Assembly (NCBI GenBank): GCA_034231615.1
Contig: CM067310.1
Coordinates: 5,160,510-5,224,509, forward strand
Reading direction: 5' to 3'
Length of the DNA: 64,000 bases
Source of the DNA: Meghimatium bilineatum
Lineage: Eukaryota > Mollusca > Gastropoda > Stylommatophora > Philomycidae
The position numbers and the translations under genes are program-made. The notes below the pieces were generated by a model. It was not told the origin of the DNA. It saw nothing but the letters and a program-made list of their open reading frames with translations, and did not search any database. Positions 42,745 to 53,545 of this stretch are shown here, one piece after another; the first letter of the stretch is position 1, and each line of letters starts with the position of its first letter.

Positions 42745-43560
42745 CCACTATCTTATCCATTTACTTATCCACGCACGCTGTCTTCAGCATCTTATCAATC
42801 CACGGATACTTATCCTTTCTCTTTATCCTAACAACCCTGTTGTTCAACCGCTCTTCTCAATATCTCTATCATCCATTTATCGCCATGCAATCTCTAATTT
42901 CCTTATCCACCTACGTATCCACTCCTACACTCATTATCTTCTCAATCCACTTTTACATATCCTCTCTCATTATCTCCTCCATTCTTTTGTCCACGTCCTC
43001 TCTTGTTATTTTATCCATCCAATTGCCCACGCCTTATATTATCCATCTCTACATCCACGCCCTCTATCCATATCTTATCCATCTACATACCCACACCCTT
43101 TCTCGCTATCTTATTAATTCCCTTATCCACGACGTCTCTCCTTATCTTATCCATTTACACTCACACCTTCTCTCCGTATCTTACCCATTTACCTATCCAA
43201 GCACTCTCTCCTTATAGTATCCATCTACTCATCCACACCCTCTCTCCGTATCTTAACCTCCTAACCATGTCCTCTCTCCTGAGCATATCCATCTACTTAT
43301 CCACGCCTCTCTCCTTATAGTATCCATCTATTATCCACGCCTCTCTCCTTATAGAATCCATCTCTTTATCCACGCCTCTCTCCTTATAGTATCCATCTAC
43401 TTATCCACGCCTCTCTCCTTATAGTATCCATCTACCTATCCACGCCTCTCTCCTTATCGTATCCATCTACTTATCCAAGTCTCTCCTTGTCGTATCAATC
43501 TACTTATCCACGCCTCTCTCATTATCGTATCCATCCACTTATCCATGCCATTAAGGCAGT
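42745..43560 (+). repeat. ~35-bp pyrimidine-rich minisatellite (TCCATCTACTTATCCACGCC)
   Basis: More than 20 copies of TCCATCTACTTATCCACGCC plus TCTCTCCTTATAGTA. It is clean at 43280-43560 and progressively degenerate leftward. Ser/Leu/Thr/Tyr-rich plus frames at 42840-43320 are artefacts. Confidence 0.92.
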
Positions 43561-44035
43561 GCTATTCAGGAAAGGAAGTATTCATTTTATGATAATTTCC
43601 CTGTCTTTTTGAAATATATATTTTTATATCCAAACGATCACGTTACTCGCAGCCTTCAACGCCTCCACACTCAGTTCCTCATATAAATAGACAAGCGGAA
43701 TACCCCATGGATATCTAATTCAGACAGTATCAGGTTTCCCCCACTCGACTATCAACATTTCACATTGCAGTTAATATCAACATCGGATGAAAAATGTGAG
43801 ATTATCATTTAAAGGAAACTTCTGTTATTAGCTTAGGAGAGCCGAGGTCAAAGTCACTCCCCCACCGACCAGTTGACATGGGATTCCAGGTAAAATCTAA
43901 TTGGTGCGTTGCAAAACAAAATATAAGCTAATTATGGCTACAACTGTTGTTCATTGTGTCTATAGCCAGGGTTGTAGAAAATTGGCTATTTAATGGCAGC
44001 ATTTCTCAAAGTTGGCTATTTTAATTAAAATATCG
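43561..44035. other. unassigned spacer
   Basis: No repeat, RNA gene or coding signal recognised. Confidence 0.4.
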
Positions 44036-44039
44036 CCCA

Positions 44040-44318
44040 TGTGTTGCCGAGACTCGAAAGGGGAGCAAAGAGTAGCAACACTGTTTACCTCCATGCATGT
44101 CGTAAGAGGCGACTACGGAGGTTATGGGATGGAGTTGGCTGCCCCATCCCATATAGGGTCAGTGATCCGAAGCCATGCTGACGTCAGATGTGTCAGACCG
44201 AAAGGCGCAAATATTTCAGCAATGCTGTAAACCATGACACAACGCATTCCGTTCTCCGGACTACATCCTGCTAATCTGCAGGAGTTTGAGAACGTACGCA
44301 GAAGAAGAAGAAGAATTA
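44040..44318 (+). mobile_element. AAG-tailed short repeat (SINE-like, subfamily 1)
   Basis: Starts GTTGCCGAGACTCGAAAGGG, contains GTCGTAAGAGGCGACTACGG, GGTTATGGGATGGAGT, GATGTGTCAGACCGAAAGGC and TCCGGACTACATCCTGCTAA, and ends GAGTTTGAGAACGTACGCAG then AAGAAGAAGAAGAA. Confidence 0.82.
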
Positions 44319-44479
44319 AAATATTACTGGCCATGACAGTTAGCATTGGGTATTACTAATTCTTCAACTTCGTGTTCTCCGGTCAATTGTTACACATCCA
44401 GTCCAGTATTGACCATGTATAGAGCGGTTTGTTTTATGTCGTCTTGGGTTCCTTGTTTCGCAGAGAAGTTCCTGTGTGC

Positions 44480-45080
44480 CAGATTCTCCTTCTTTGAAAG
44501 GAGAAACTGGGACACTTATGGAGTGTGAGTTCTCTTTGAAAGGAGAAACTGGGACACTTATGGAGTGTGAGTTCTCTTTGAAAGGAGAAACTGGGACACT
44601 TATGGAGTGTGAGTTCTCTTTGAAAGGAGAAACTGGGACACTTATGCAGTGTGAGTTCTCTTTGAAAGAAGAAACTGGGACACTTATGGAGTGTGAGTTC
44701 TCTTTGAAAGGAGAAACTGGGACACTTATGGAGTGTGAGTTCTCTTTGAAAGGAGAAACTGGGACACTTATGGAGTGTGAGTTCTCTTTGAAAGGAGAAA
44801 CTGGGACACTTATGGAGTGTGAGTTCTCTTTGAAAGGAGAAACTGGGACACTTATGGAGTGTGAGTTCTCTTTGAAAGAAGAAACTGGGACACTTATGGA
44901 GTGTGAGTTCTCTTTGAAAGGAGAAACTGGGACACTTATGGAGTGTGAGTTCTCTTTGAAAGGAGAAACTGGGACACTTATGGAGTGTGAGTTCTCTTTG
45001 AAAGGAGAAACTGGGACACTTATGGAGTGTGAGTTCTCTTTGAAAGGAGAAACTGGGACGCTTATGCAGTGTGCGTTCTG
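44480..45080 (+). repeat. 42-bp minisatellite, about 14 copies
   Basis: The unit is TTTGAAAGGAGAAACTGGGA, then CACTTATGGAGTGTGAGTTC and TC. Copies are almost identical apart from GAAAGAAG, ATGCAG and GGGACG variants. Since 42 is divisible by three and the unit has no stops, long frames exist on both strands (44476-45120 plus; 44364-45113 minus). Without a start context, conserved flanks or splice evidence these are not called genes. Confidence 0.95.
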
Positions 45081-45231
45081 GTGTATATGTGTCAATGGGC
45101 TTTTAGACGGCAACTTCTGAAAATGTATGAAAATTTAACAGTTTGTTAATTTTTGTTAATAATTAGCCTATACTACAAAAACTATACTTTCAGAACTATA
45201 CTATGATTTAAGAAGTATACTATACTTTCGT

Positions 45232-45505
45232 GAAGCCGCGTAGCGCAGTGGTTAGCGCACTGGCTTCGCATATGAGTGGTGTTTGATTCATTCCCCAGCG
45301 CTGAAGCGGAAATATTTTTCAAAAGGAACGGCTCCCGGGTCGACCCAACCTTAAATGGGTACCGGATTAATCCGGGAAGTAACGACTGCGTGCTAGAGGA
45401 GATGGCTACCGCCCTCATTTGCAGAACCACTGAAATATGAGACCACTAACATCTCACACCCCTACGGCATTAATAAATGATATGGGTTACTTTCCTTTAC
45501 TTACT
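45232..45505 (+). mobile_element. tRNA-derived SINE, full-length copy
   Basis: The head GCCGCGTAGCGCAGTGGTTA contains the A box TAGCGCAGTGG. The B-box region is GTTTGATTCATTCCCCAG. The body has GGGTCGACCCAACC, ACCGGATTAATCCGGGA and GAGATGGCTACCGCCCTCAT, and the end is AATAAATGATATGGGTTAC then a TTTCCTTTACTTAC tail. Confidence 0.86.
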
Positions 45506-45509
45506 ACAA

Positions 45510-46010
45510 GAAATATCAAATATCTAGCAACCTTCTCCGGAGCCATAAGTATAACAAAACGTTCTCCAAATTAGTTTACTCGCTGACTCCAAACATTGTC
45601 ACTTATCTTAGCGAATCCAACTTCTCCCACACTTTTTATTGGTTGACAATGCAGAACAGGCACAAAGTAACCAATAAGCAATCGCATCAGTCACAGTAAG
45701 TCTCGTTGTTTAGTACCAGCTCGCCGGACTATTGTAGAGAATGACTTTATACGATTGCGCTTTGCTTTTGAGTTTATTTTGTCTTAAAAATATATATTTA
45801 GTTCGATGATTTTGTATTAAAATTGTTAAAAGTTGAAATGGTGTACATGTTTTTAAAATTTAGTTTTCAGACCTAATGTAATATTAACAATTGTAGTATT
45901 AATGTAGTGTCAATAATATTATAGCTAATGTAATGTTAATAATGATGAAATGTTAATTATATTTTATGTATTGTGATTAATACCTGATACACGTTAGTTT
46001 TTCGTTTCTC
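45510..46010. other. AT-rich spacer
   Basis: No recognised elements; weak short ATGTTAAT-type repetition at 45885-45950. Confidence 0.4.
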
Positions 46011-46099
46011 ACGTCAATAAGGTAGATCAAGGGATAAATATAGTACACTCACTCTCCCCTCAACACCGAAAGGTACATGAGGACAGAAAGAAGAAGAAG

Positions 46100-46295
46100 A
46101 AGAAGGGATAAATGTTCCAGTATAGGGTAACATCCCTAAACAGGAAGTAAGTGGCTGGAGTAACACAGGGCAAATATCAAGATAAACAAAAATAGGTAGA
46201 TGTCTTACCAAAATAAGAAATAAAACTGTATCTCGTCGTTAGGTTGTTTTATGTCTTATTTTGGTAAGACTTCTACCTATTTTTGTTTATCGTCA
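46100..46295 (+). mobile_element. dispersed repeat copy ending in a long fold-back
   Basis: ATAAATGTTCCAGTATAGGG then TAACATCCCTAAACAGGAAG and GGCTGGAGTAACACAGGGCA match 8885-9090 and others. At its right end an inverted repeat pairs 46182-46228 (GATAAACAAAAATAGGTAGA and TCTTACCAAAATAAG) with 46246-46292 (CTTATTTTGGTAAGACTTCT and ACCTATTTTTGTTTATC), forming a hairpin of about 45 bp. Confidence 0.65.
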
Positions 46296-46500
46296 ATTAG
46301 GTAGACGTATTGTGGGAATACAGTAGTAAAACTGATAATAAGGTAGGAGTATTGTGGGAATACAGTAGTAAAACTGTCAATGAGGTAGGGATATTGTGGG
46401 AATACAGTAGTAAAACTGTCAAATAGGTATGCTTATTGAGGAATACAGTAGTAAAACTGTCAACCAGGTAGGCTTATTGAGGAATGCAGCGATATGTCCG
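46285..46500 (+). repeat. ~59-bp satellite, about four copies
   Basis: Repeats of GGAATACAGTAGTAAAACTG, then TCAATGAGGTAGG-like sequence and TATTGTGG, with period varying because of indels. Confidence 0.85.
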
Positions 46501-46629
46501 TATTGTTCAATAACAATGTTGTTGCTGGGTTAACGTGGCCAACATCAAGCAACCGCCTTCACTTTCCCAGAAAATCTGTTTCCATTTTCCGAAGGGTATG
46601 TTGGCGATTTTAACATATACCCAGTTAAA

Positions 46630-46700
46630 CTGAAAATTAAACTCTGATCACCCGAGCAGGAAGCCAGTGCACTATCAACTGAGCCATCTATTGCGGGTAC
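46630..46700 (-). repeat. possible tRNA-derived SINE head
   Basis: The minus strand reads ATGGCTCAGTTGATAGTGCA then CTGGCTTCCTGCTCGGGTGA. The TGGCTCAGTTGATAG segment is a good A-box match; the expected B box is degenerate. It is distinct from the main SINE family here. Confidence 0.4.
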
Positions 46701-46734
46701 AATAAGTTTAGTATTTATGTATGGTTATATTTTC

Positions 46735-46918
46735 TTGTATTGTTATACTTGTATTGTTATACTTGTATTGTTATACTTGTATTGTTATACTTGTATTGTT
46801 ATACTTGTATTGTTATACTTGTATTGTTATACTTGTATTGTTATACTTGTATTGTTATACTTGTATTGTTATACTTGTATTGTTAAACTTGTATTGTTAT
46901 ACTTGTATTGTTATACTT
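46735..46918 (+). repeat. 14-bp tandem repeat (TTGTATTGTTATAC)
   Basis: Thirteen near-perfect copies of TTGTATTGTTATAC. The YLYCYTCIVILVL frames are artefacts. Confidence 0.97.
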
Positions 46919-47007
46919 GGGAAGGTTCTAACATGTAACAACCGGATGTAAAAATCAGATATCAACAAAAGAAAAACACGATAAATGCACAACCAAAGCC
47001 TAACTTA

Positions 47008-47218
47008 CCTTCGCACATGAGTGGTCCTGGGTTCGACCCAGCCTTAAATTGGTACCGGTTTAATCCGGGAAGCAAAGACTGCGAGGGAGAGTAGATGGCT
47101 ACCGCCCTCATTTGCAGAGTCAATGAAATGTGATATCGCTAACATCTCACACCCCTACGACATTAATAAATGTTATGGGTTACTTTACTTACCTTACTTT
47201 ACTGGCCTTCTGATACCT
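47008..47218 (+). mobile_element. tRNA-derived SINE with an internal deletion
   Basis: The copy reads CTTCGCACATGAGTGGTCCT, GGGTTCGACCCAGCC and then directly the AAATTGGTACCGG body. The segment between the B box (GGGTTC) and the second GGTCGACCCAGCC is missing, and the A-box part is truncated. The end AATAAATGTTATGGGTTACT is intact. Confidence 0.8.
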
Positions 47219-47219
47219 C

Positions 47220-47690
47220 TATGAATGTTATAGTACAAAATAAAAAATAAATGCAATTTGTAACAAGAAACAACACTGTAGATAAAGACATTATTAGCGA
47301 ACGAAAGAAGAAGAAATATGTATTTAATTAAAGATGTGCGGTGTTTCTTTCCAACAAAATTGTCCTTAATAGAAAACTTCTCCTGAAGTCGTCAACCTAT
47401 GTGTAGCTACCGATTTCCTCTATCTTCGTAACAACGTTCATATCACACATTTCCTCCAGCACTCGGCCACGTCTCGGCTGATAACGCCGTTCATAGTAAA
47501 CGCCGGGGTACGTGTCTCTTAGTGTGATGCCATAGAACGATATGATTTAACGACACGAGCGAGATACGGGCGATTAATGAGCTCGGTGATAGAGTGGTTG
47601 ACGAGAATGTTCTTGAGATGGGTGTTAGTGTTGATTGTTGGTAGATGGTTCAAATCTGGGGGAATGGAAATAACAACGAAAACTTGTTTT
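47220..47690. other. unassigned spacer
   Basis: No repeat or coding signal recognised. Confidence 0.4.
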
Positions 47691-47850
47691 TAAAGCTTTG
47701 AGAAGTCTTTCTCTTCTGTGTTTATTTTCAAACTCAGGAGAAGTCAGAATGGACTTCCTTCTGTCATGGTTTACAGCACGGCTGTAATATCAGAGCCGTT
47801 AGCTTAACAATATGACTTCCACATAACTACTGGGTTAACATAACTTTTAG
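47690..47850 (-). repeat. degenerate AAG-tailed short repeat (probable)
   Basis: Plus-strand TGTGTTTATTTTCAAACTC, a GGACTTCCTTCTG segment and GGTTTACAGCACGGCTGTAA follow the order of the inverted subfamily 1 repeat but are much diverged. Confidence 0.35.
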
Positions 47851-47934
47851 CTCAAACATCCGACTTCAGTATAACTTCTGCGCACATTTTGTATTTCACT
47901 ATATATATATATATTTATATGTATTCTTAATCGT

Positions 47935-47985
47935 TAAGGGGTCCCATATCTCAAATAGCTTAGGGCCCTATCAAGTCTAAATGTG
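47935..47985 (-). mobile_element. fragment of the 25-bp-unit hAT MITE
   Basis: GGGGTCCCATATCTCAAATA then GCTTAGGGCCCTATCAAGTC is the reverse complement of the 5' part of 36152-36331. It is truncated on both sides. Confidence 0.8.
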
Positions 47986-48024
47986 GCCATGATAATGGGA
48001 ATTCTATCTTACTATGTTCATTTC

Positions 48025-48280
48025 TCCAACGTGCTCCCAATGCCTTCCCAACGTGCTCCCACCGCCTTCTCAGTGTGCTCCCACTGCCTTCACAATGTGC
48101 TCCCACCGCCTTCCGAACGTGCTCCCAATGCCTTCCCAAAGTGCTCCCAACGTGCTCCCAATGCCTTCCCAAAGTGCTCCCACCGCCTTCTCAGTGTGCT
48201 CCCACTGCCTTCCCAATGTGCTCCCAATGCTTTCCCAACGTGCTCCCACCGCCTTCCCAACGTGCTCCCATCGCCTTTAT
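48025..48280 (+). repeat. 21-bp minisatellite (GTGCTCCCACCGCCTTCCCA)
   Basis: About 12 copies of a 21-22-bp unit GTGCTCCCACCGCCTTCCCA plus A/AC, with AATGCC and TCAGT variants. Open frames on both strands are artefacts of the 21-bp period. Confidence 0.95.
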
Positions 48281-48434
48281 GACCATGGTTGGGCATATAT
48301 GGTGTATTATATAATGTAGCCATCTACTGAAAGCTTGTGTTGGCGTCAAGATTTCAATAGTACAATAGGCAAGATTAAGAGGCATGTTGGCAGACCCGAA
48401 AAAGTGGCAAATCATAGCAAGCCTAAGCACAGTT

Positions 48435-48560
48435 ACCAGACATGATTACCTGACATGATTACCTGACATGATTACCTGCAATGGTTACCTGACATGATTA
48501 CCTGACATGGTTACCTGACATGGTTACCTGATTTGGTTACCTGACATGATTATCTGAAAT
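48435..48560 (+). repeat. 13-14-bp repeat (ATTACCTGACATG)
   Basis: About eight copies of ATTACCTGACATG or GTTACCTGACATG. Confidence 0.9.
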
Positions 48561-48589
48561 ATTACAGAAAATGCATCTTGTGGACATGA

Positions 48590-49330
48590 CAGTTTACGCA
48601 CAAAACATCTTAAACACAAGACATCATTCACACAGGACATCTTACGGTCAAGACATCGTACACATAAGATAGATTACAGAAAAGAAATGTTATAGACAAG
48701 ACATTCAACACACAATACATCTTACACACAATACATCTTACACACAGGACATCTGCGAGACCATACATTTAAAAAAAAAACCATATAATACACATTACAT
48801 CTTACACACAATACATCTTACACACAATACATCTTACGCACAATACATTTTACACGCAATACGTCTTACATACAATACATCTTACACACAATACATCTAA
48901 CAAATAATACATCTTACACACAATGCTCTTACATACAATACTCTTACACACAATACATCTTATACACAATACATCTTACACATAATACATCTTATATACA
49001 ATACATCTTACACATAATACATCTTATATACAATACATCTTACACATAATACATCTTACACACAATACATCTTACACACAAGATACCGTACACATTACAC
49101 ATCTTACACACAAGATACCGTACTCAAAATACATCTTACACACAATATACCGTACACATTACACATCTTACACACAATATACCGTACACACAATACATCT
49201 TGCACACAATACATCTTACACACAATACATCTTACACACAATACATCTTACACACAATACATCTTACACACAATACATCTTACACACAATACACCTTACA
49301 CACAATACATCCTACAGACAATCAACCATA
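48590..49330 (+). repeat. 16-bp minisatellite (CTTACACACAATACAT)
   Basis: Over 40 copies of CTTACACACAATACAT. It is cleanest at 49200-49300 and degenerate at the left, with an intermediate 30-32-bp variant containing AAGATACCGTACACATTACA (49080-49190). Confidence 0.95.
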
Positions 49331-49334
49331 TACA

Positions 49335-50195
49335 CAAACAACAGATAAAATAAAACACATTATGAAAATGTATCCCCGTATGTAACAATTTATTTTATCT
49401 AACTTCCTGTGTGCCCTAGAATTTGAACTCCATGTATTTCTTCCTTCCCCCCCCCCCCCACCAATCCACTACTACAATTTTAAAATTTTATACAATTTTT
49501 ATAGTGATACGTTGTAATCAGAATATATTTTTACGGATTAATTTTGTTTTAACAAAAACACAGATTTGCAACTCATCAAGATCTAACTGGCATGTATAAC
49601 GGTTTTAGGACACATGAACACGGTGAACCTGAAGATTAGGAGCCGTTTCGAGTTACAAGATGAGGATTTTCCCATTTCTTGCTCATAAAACACGTGTAAT
49701 GATTCAGTCAGCGATGTTTATCACTTCTTATCCATGGCGCTTGACAACCTAAAGTCGCTGAGCATCGCTCCTATAGCTGCCTCGCAGCACCTAAAATGTA
49801 TTGACGGAGAAGGCGCTTGAGATTTGAAGTTAAGATCTGGTTTAAATTTACTGAATACAGGGATTATGTTAGCAGACGAAAATGTCAGATCTGTCGGTTC
49901 TTATTTGATAAACAAGACGTGAGTGACAGGGATAGGTAACATCTACCGTAAACCTTTGATAATGCTGTGTCGCGTTTATGAGATTACTTTTCTTCAGGGA
50001 TGCTGGCTGTTGTAAAGAAATTGTAGGTGTTGGGAAGATTAACCTTTTTTTTTAAAGATATTCAGAATGAGACGGGAACGATGGAAGGTTTATGACATTT
50101 GGTAGGATAAATGATGTATTATATTTATCCGGGGGATAAGGTTACACCATACAAATATTTACAAAAGAAATGTGTAAGATTTGTTTAAGATGAAA
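49335..50195. other. unassigned spacer with a C13 run
   Basis: C13 at about 49448-49460. Otherwise no gene, RNA or repeat recognised across about 860 bp. Confidence 0.4.
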
Positions 50196-50214
50196 GGTTG
50201 AGAGGAAACATGTC

Positions 50215-50380
50215 TCAGATGATGATAATGATGTAATAATCTCTTTAGCTGTGAGCAGGTAGCACTTGACACATGATGATGATGAAATAATTCCTTTATC
50301 TGTGATTATTCTTGATTAGAAACTGGTATCACAGCACGTGGGGCATTCCCACAAGTGCTCCGCCCTCTGTTACAGGAGAC
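50215..50380 (+). repeat. dispersed repeats: (GATGAT) tail segment and a GCTCCGCCCTCTG block
   Basis: GTGAGCAGGTAGCACTTGAC then ACATGATGATGATGAAATAA (50249-50289) is repeated at 50726-50777; its CACTTGACACATGATGATGA end looks like an RT 3' tail. The following GATTAGAAACTGGTATCACA and AGTGCTCCGCCCTCTG match 27640-27735. Confidence 0.55.
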
Positions 50381-50395
50381 ATCAGACTCGATGGT

Positions 50396-50690
50396 GTTTC
50401 GAGTCTAATGCCGCCGAAACAGACATCGACATCAGGGCACAACTCTGGCCCTTGATACAGGTTTCTTTGTTGTTCCGCCCACCCACGACGTGCCCGTAAC
50501 TAGTTCGAGCACAACGTCGGCCTGTCGAAACAACATGGTAACTGTTATCGAAGGTTACGACTACGGGATTGTATAGATGACGTGCCATGAAGCTTCTATA
50601 AGAAGATAACCTCAATATAAAGGCATGTCATCTACTAAGGTTTTCTGTTGCATGGGTGTTTTTTCTAGTGAGCCATTGGTGAGACCCACA
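50396..50690. other. unassigned spacer
   Basis: A short near-palindrome lies around 50390-50412 (ATGGTGTTTCGAGTCTAATG). No gene recognised. Confidence 0.35.
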
Positions 50691-50719
50691 AACGCAACCA
50701 CATGCGCAAAAATGATACA

Positions 50720-50830
50720 GAAATGTATCATTAGCTGTGAGCAGGTAGCACTTGACACATGATGATGATGAAATAATTCTTTTGGCTGTGAACGGGTAGT
50801 TATCAACAGCCAATAACCCTCTAATAATAA
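50720..50830 (+). repeat. second copy of the GTGAGCAGGTAGCACTTGAC repeat
   Basis: GCTGTGAGCAGGTAGCACTT then GACACATGATGATGATGAAA is near-identical to 50245-50290, about 480 bp upstream. Confidence 0.65.
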
Positions 50831-50834
50831 ACAC

Positions 50835-51358
50835 ATGTGCTACTTAGTGATATGTCCTATTAAGTCCTACTTAACTGAGGTAACACTTAAATTTGTATAC
50901 CGTTTGTTTTTTTCAACAGCATTTTTGTGCTAGGGTGGTCTATGGACGCATGTTTTGCCACCGAAGGGAGGCATGCCATTGCGGAAGTATCACATGATCG
51001 CCAGCTCCTGCCAGGAGTGCAGCATACACATCTGGACCAACTGTCTCATCATTCCATTACCAGATCTGTACGCTCATCCGCAGTAGGGGTAACAAAGCAT
51101 TCACCGCCACTTATTGCCACACAATGATACAGAACTAGTGGGCCCAGTTCACGGATGTCAAACTGGCAAGTATGAATTAGAAGTTTAAAAATCTACGTCT
51201 CTACGAAGAATATTCGAATAGACGATCGATTTGATTCTTGGAGAAGAATTACGGACATCTAAAAGAAAAATAGGTTTATGAAATGGTTATTTATGACGTC
51301 AGAGTAGCAGGCGGTTTTGAACAAACAGTTCCTGAATTTTCCGTACAATATGTACCAA
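50835..51358. other. unassigned spacer
   Basis: No recognised features. Confidence 0.4.
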
Positions 51359-51359
51359 T

Positions 51360-51445
51360 TGACAGCGCATTGGTCTAGTTGAAAACATGCTTGTTTACTA
51401 CCACCAGGTTATAGAGTTCCACGTTCAAAACGACCCCCGGACAAC
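51360..51445 (+). repeat. possible tRNA-derived SINE head
   Basis: AGCGCATTGGTCTAGTTGAA (A-box-like) and, about 45 bp later, CCACGTTCAAAACGACCCCC (B-box-like). It precedes a (GGTT)n tract and a repeat body also seen at 61650-61700, so it may be the head of a SINE about 150-250 bp long. Confidence 0.4.
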
Positions 51446-51485
51446 AAAGATATCTGATTTCCCGCTTGACCAGACCGCCACTCTA

Positions 51486-51565
51486 GTTGGTTGGTTGGTT
51501 GGTTGGTCGGTTGGTTGGTTGGTTGCTGATCCAGAGGTCCATGGGCTCATGCCCGTTGACCTAAT
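51486..51565 (+). repeat. (GGTT)n tract plus dispersed repeat body
   Basis: TTGGTTGGTTGGTTGGTTGG is followed by GCTGATCCAGAGGTCCATGG and GCTCATGCCCGTTGACC. The latter matches GCTGATCCAACGGTCCATGG and GCTCATGCCCTTTGACC at 61661-61700. Confidence 0.7.
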
Positions 51566-52015
51566 GCCATTAAATGGCATTATATTGCTGGGAAGTCTGT
51601 GGATTTTCGGCGCACCCCGGGACAGAGCCAGAGAATAACTATCACACCTCGAGGAAGGTAGGTTACAACCTATATACTGCTCCCAGCCACTGTAGCCACG
51701 ATAGGGTTCACTGTGCCCATTCCCCGCCACCAATTGACTACTGGTTATGCCGAACTTCTCTATAGTTCCAGGAATGCAACCAAATGTTCAAGTCAAAAGG
51801 ATTGTCACATCCTGAGTCGCTGTTCCTCTATGATGGGTCTAAGCTATAGGAAAAAACAGTGCTGTCAATTTCCTCCTCCCCAGTGCTGCACAGTACATCT
51901 CTGGCTCCCTCCCAACCACAGAGGGGGCATACATATAAACAAACACAGTCTAGCTTGTTCCTGTGTTATGTGGGAGTGAAATGGGAGCAAAGTAGAGAAC
52001 ACAGTGTGTGTTAGC
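51566..52015. other. unassigned spacer
   Basis: No gene recognised; the short frames here carry no domain signature. Confidence 0.4.
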
Positions 52016-52017
52016 TA

Positions 52018-52200
52018 GTAAGTTCTCAAACTCCTGCAGATTCACATGATGTATTTCGGAAAAATGCTTTATGTAATGTTCTACAGCTTAGCTGCGATAT
52101 CTGCAACTTTCAGCCTGACACATACGTTGCTATCATGGCTTTTGGGTCACTTAAACTATATGGAATAGGAAGACCAACTCCAAGATACCGCCCCTGTCAC
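52018..52200 (-). mobile_element. AAG-tailed short repeat (subfamily 1), decayed
   Basis: Plus-strand AGTTCTCAAACTCCTGCAGA, GCTGCGATATCTGCAACTTT, a CAGCCTGACACAT segment and GGCTTTTGGGTCAC follow the order of 61797-62085 with many substitutions. Confidence 0.6.
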
Positions 52201-52304
52201 CCATCTCGTCTCTAGCTGACCAATCATTGTTGAGATATCCGTTAATGCATTTCGGTACCATTGTCACACCACACGTACTTTTTTTAATGTAACATCTGCT
52301 GTCT

Positions 52305-52500
52305 GTCTATTCTCTTTCGTCCTAGTGAAGGCTTTTTAGTCGAAACTTCAGCTGTCGCTGTATCTCGTTGCCATAAGTATGTTCTGTTTATGAATTTATA
52401 ACATGTATTTCCGTTTTATTCACATATTTGCCCAGTGTTACTCCAGCCGTCGCATTTCCAGTATAAGTTTGTTTCCCGACACTTGTGTTTTATCCCATTT
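52305..52500 (+). mobile_element. dispersed repeat with degraded hammerhead-like core
   Basis: GTCCTAGTGAAGGCTTTTTA then GTCGAAACTTC (52319-52349) corresponds to the CTGATGA ... GAAAC core of the 9130-9175 copy, with CTGATGA mutated. It is followed by CGCTGTATCTCGTTG, then CCCAGTGTTACTCCAGCC and GCATTTCCAGTATAAG, the same order as the 8880-9200 copy. Confidence 0.5.
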
Positions 52501-52519
52501 ATAAAATACCTTTGACCCT

Positions 52520-52995
52520 CAACCTGACATTTCTAATGGCGGCACGTCAACTAAATATGTATATATTACATATCCGTTCAGACACAGCGCTTGTTGGTGC
52601 ATCCAAACAGAATAAAATAGCGCGCACTGTCGTATGCGGATGAGGTGGGTTAGTGGCTTATCTGACAGTACATATTTGAGAATTTGCGATATGCGTGAGC
52701 TTCGGCTCATGTACAAGTCGTAAGAGAAATTTACAACACAAGAACGACGTCTTTACAACCCACAGGTGCCACTAACGACTAAAATGGCGGAGTACTGACG
52801 TTGCGCCGGGATAACGTCCAGGGTTTGTGGTCACGTGACACCGCATTTACTGTTTTTACATGGTCCCATATAGAGCGTAAACTTGACCTCTCGTAGATTC
52901 CCTTGACCTCTCGTAGATTTCCTAATATGATTAGACTATTAGATTTATCAGGAGATTTGAAAGTTAGAAATTAATTATTCATTGTACATCTCTTT
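52520..52995. other. unassigned spacer
   Basis: No gene or repeat recognised except a short doubled TTGACCTCTCGTAGATT (52884-52920). Confidence 0.4.
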
Positions 52996-53545
52996 GCCAT
53001 GGTTAAGCCATTCTCTGGCAAAGTGGTTAAGCCGTTCTCTGACACAGTGGTTAAGCCGTTCTCTGGCAAAGTGGTTAAGCATTCTCTGACACAGTGGTTA
53101 AGCCATTCTCTGACACAGTGGTTAAGCCGTTCTCTGGCAAAGTGGATAAGCCATTCTCTGGCAAAGTGGTTAAGCCATTCTCTGGCAAAGTGGATAAGCC
53201 ATTCTCTGGCAAAGTGGTTAAGCCATTCTCTGACACAGTGGTTAAGCCATTCTGTGACACAGTAGTTAAGCCATTCTCTGACACAGTGGTTAAGCCGTTC
53301 TCTGGCAAAGTGGTTAAGCCGTTCTCTGACACAGTGGTTAAGCCATTCTCTGACACAGTGGTTAAGCCGTTCTCTGGAAAATTGGTTAAGCCGCTCTCTG
53401 GCAATTTGGTTAAGCCGTTCTCTGGCAAAGTTGTTAAGCCATTCTCTGACACAGTGGTTAAGCCATTCTCTGGCACAGTGTTTAAGCCGTTCTCTGACAC
53501 ATTGGTTAAGTCGTTCTCTGGTATAGTGGTTAAGCCGTTCAAAAT
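52996..53545 (+). repeat. 24-bp minisatellite (GTGGTTAAGCCATTCTCTG)
   Basis: About 23 copies of a 24-bp unit, GTGGTTAAGCCATTCTCTGA plus CACA or GCAAA. The two forms (GACACA and GGCAAA) are intermixed. The 24-bp period gives open frames on both strands (VKPFSDT and NGLTTVSE repeats), which are artefacts. Confidence 0.96.
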
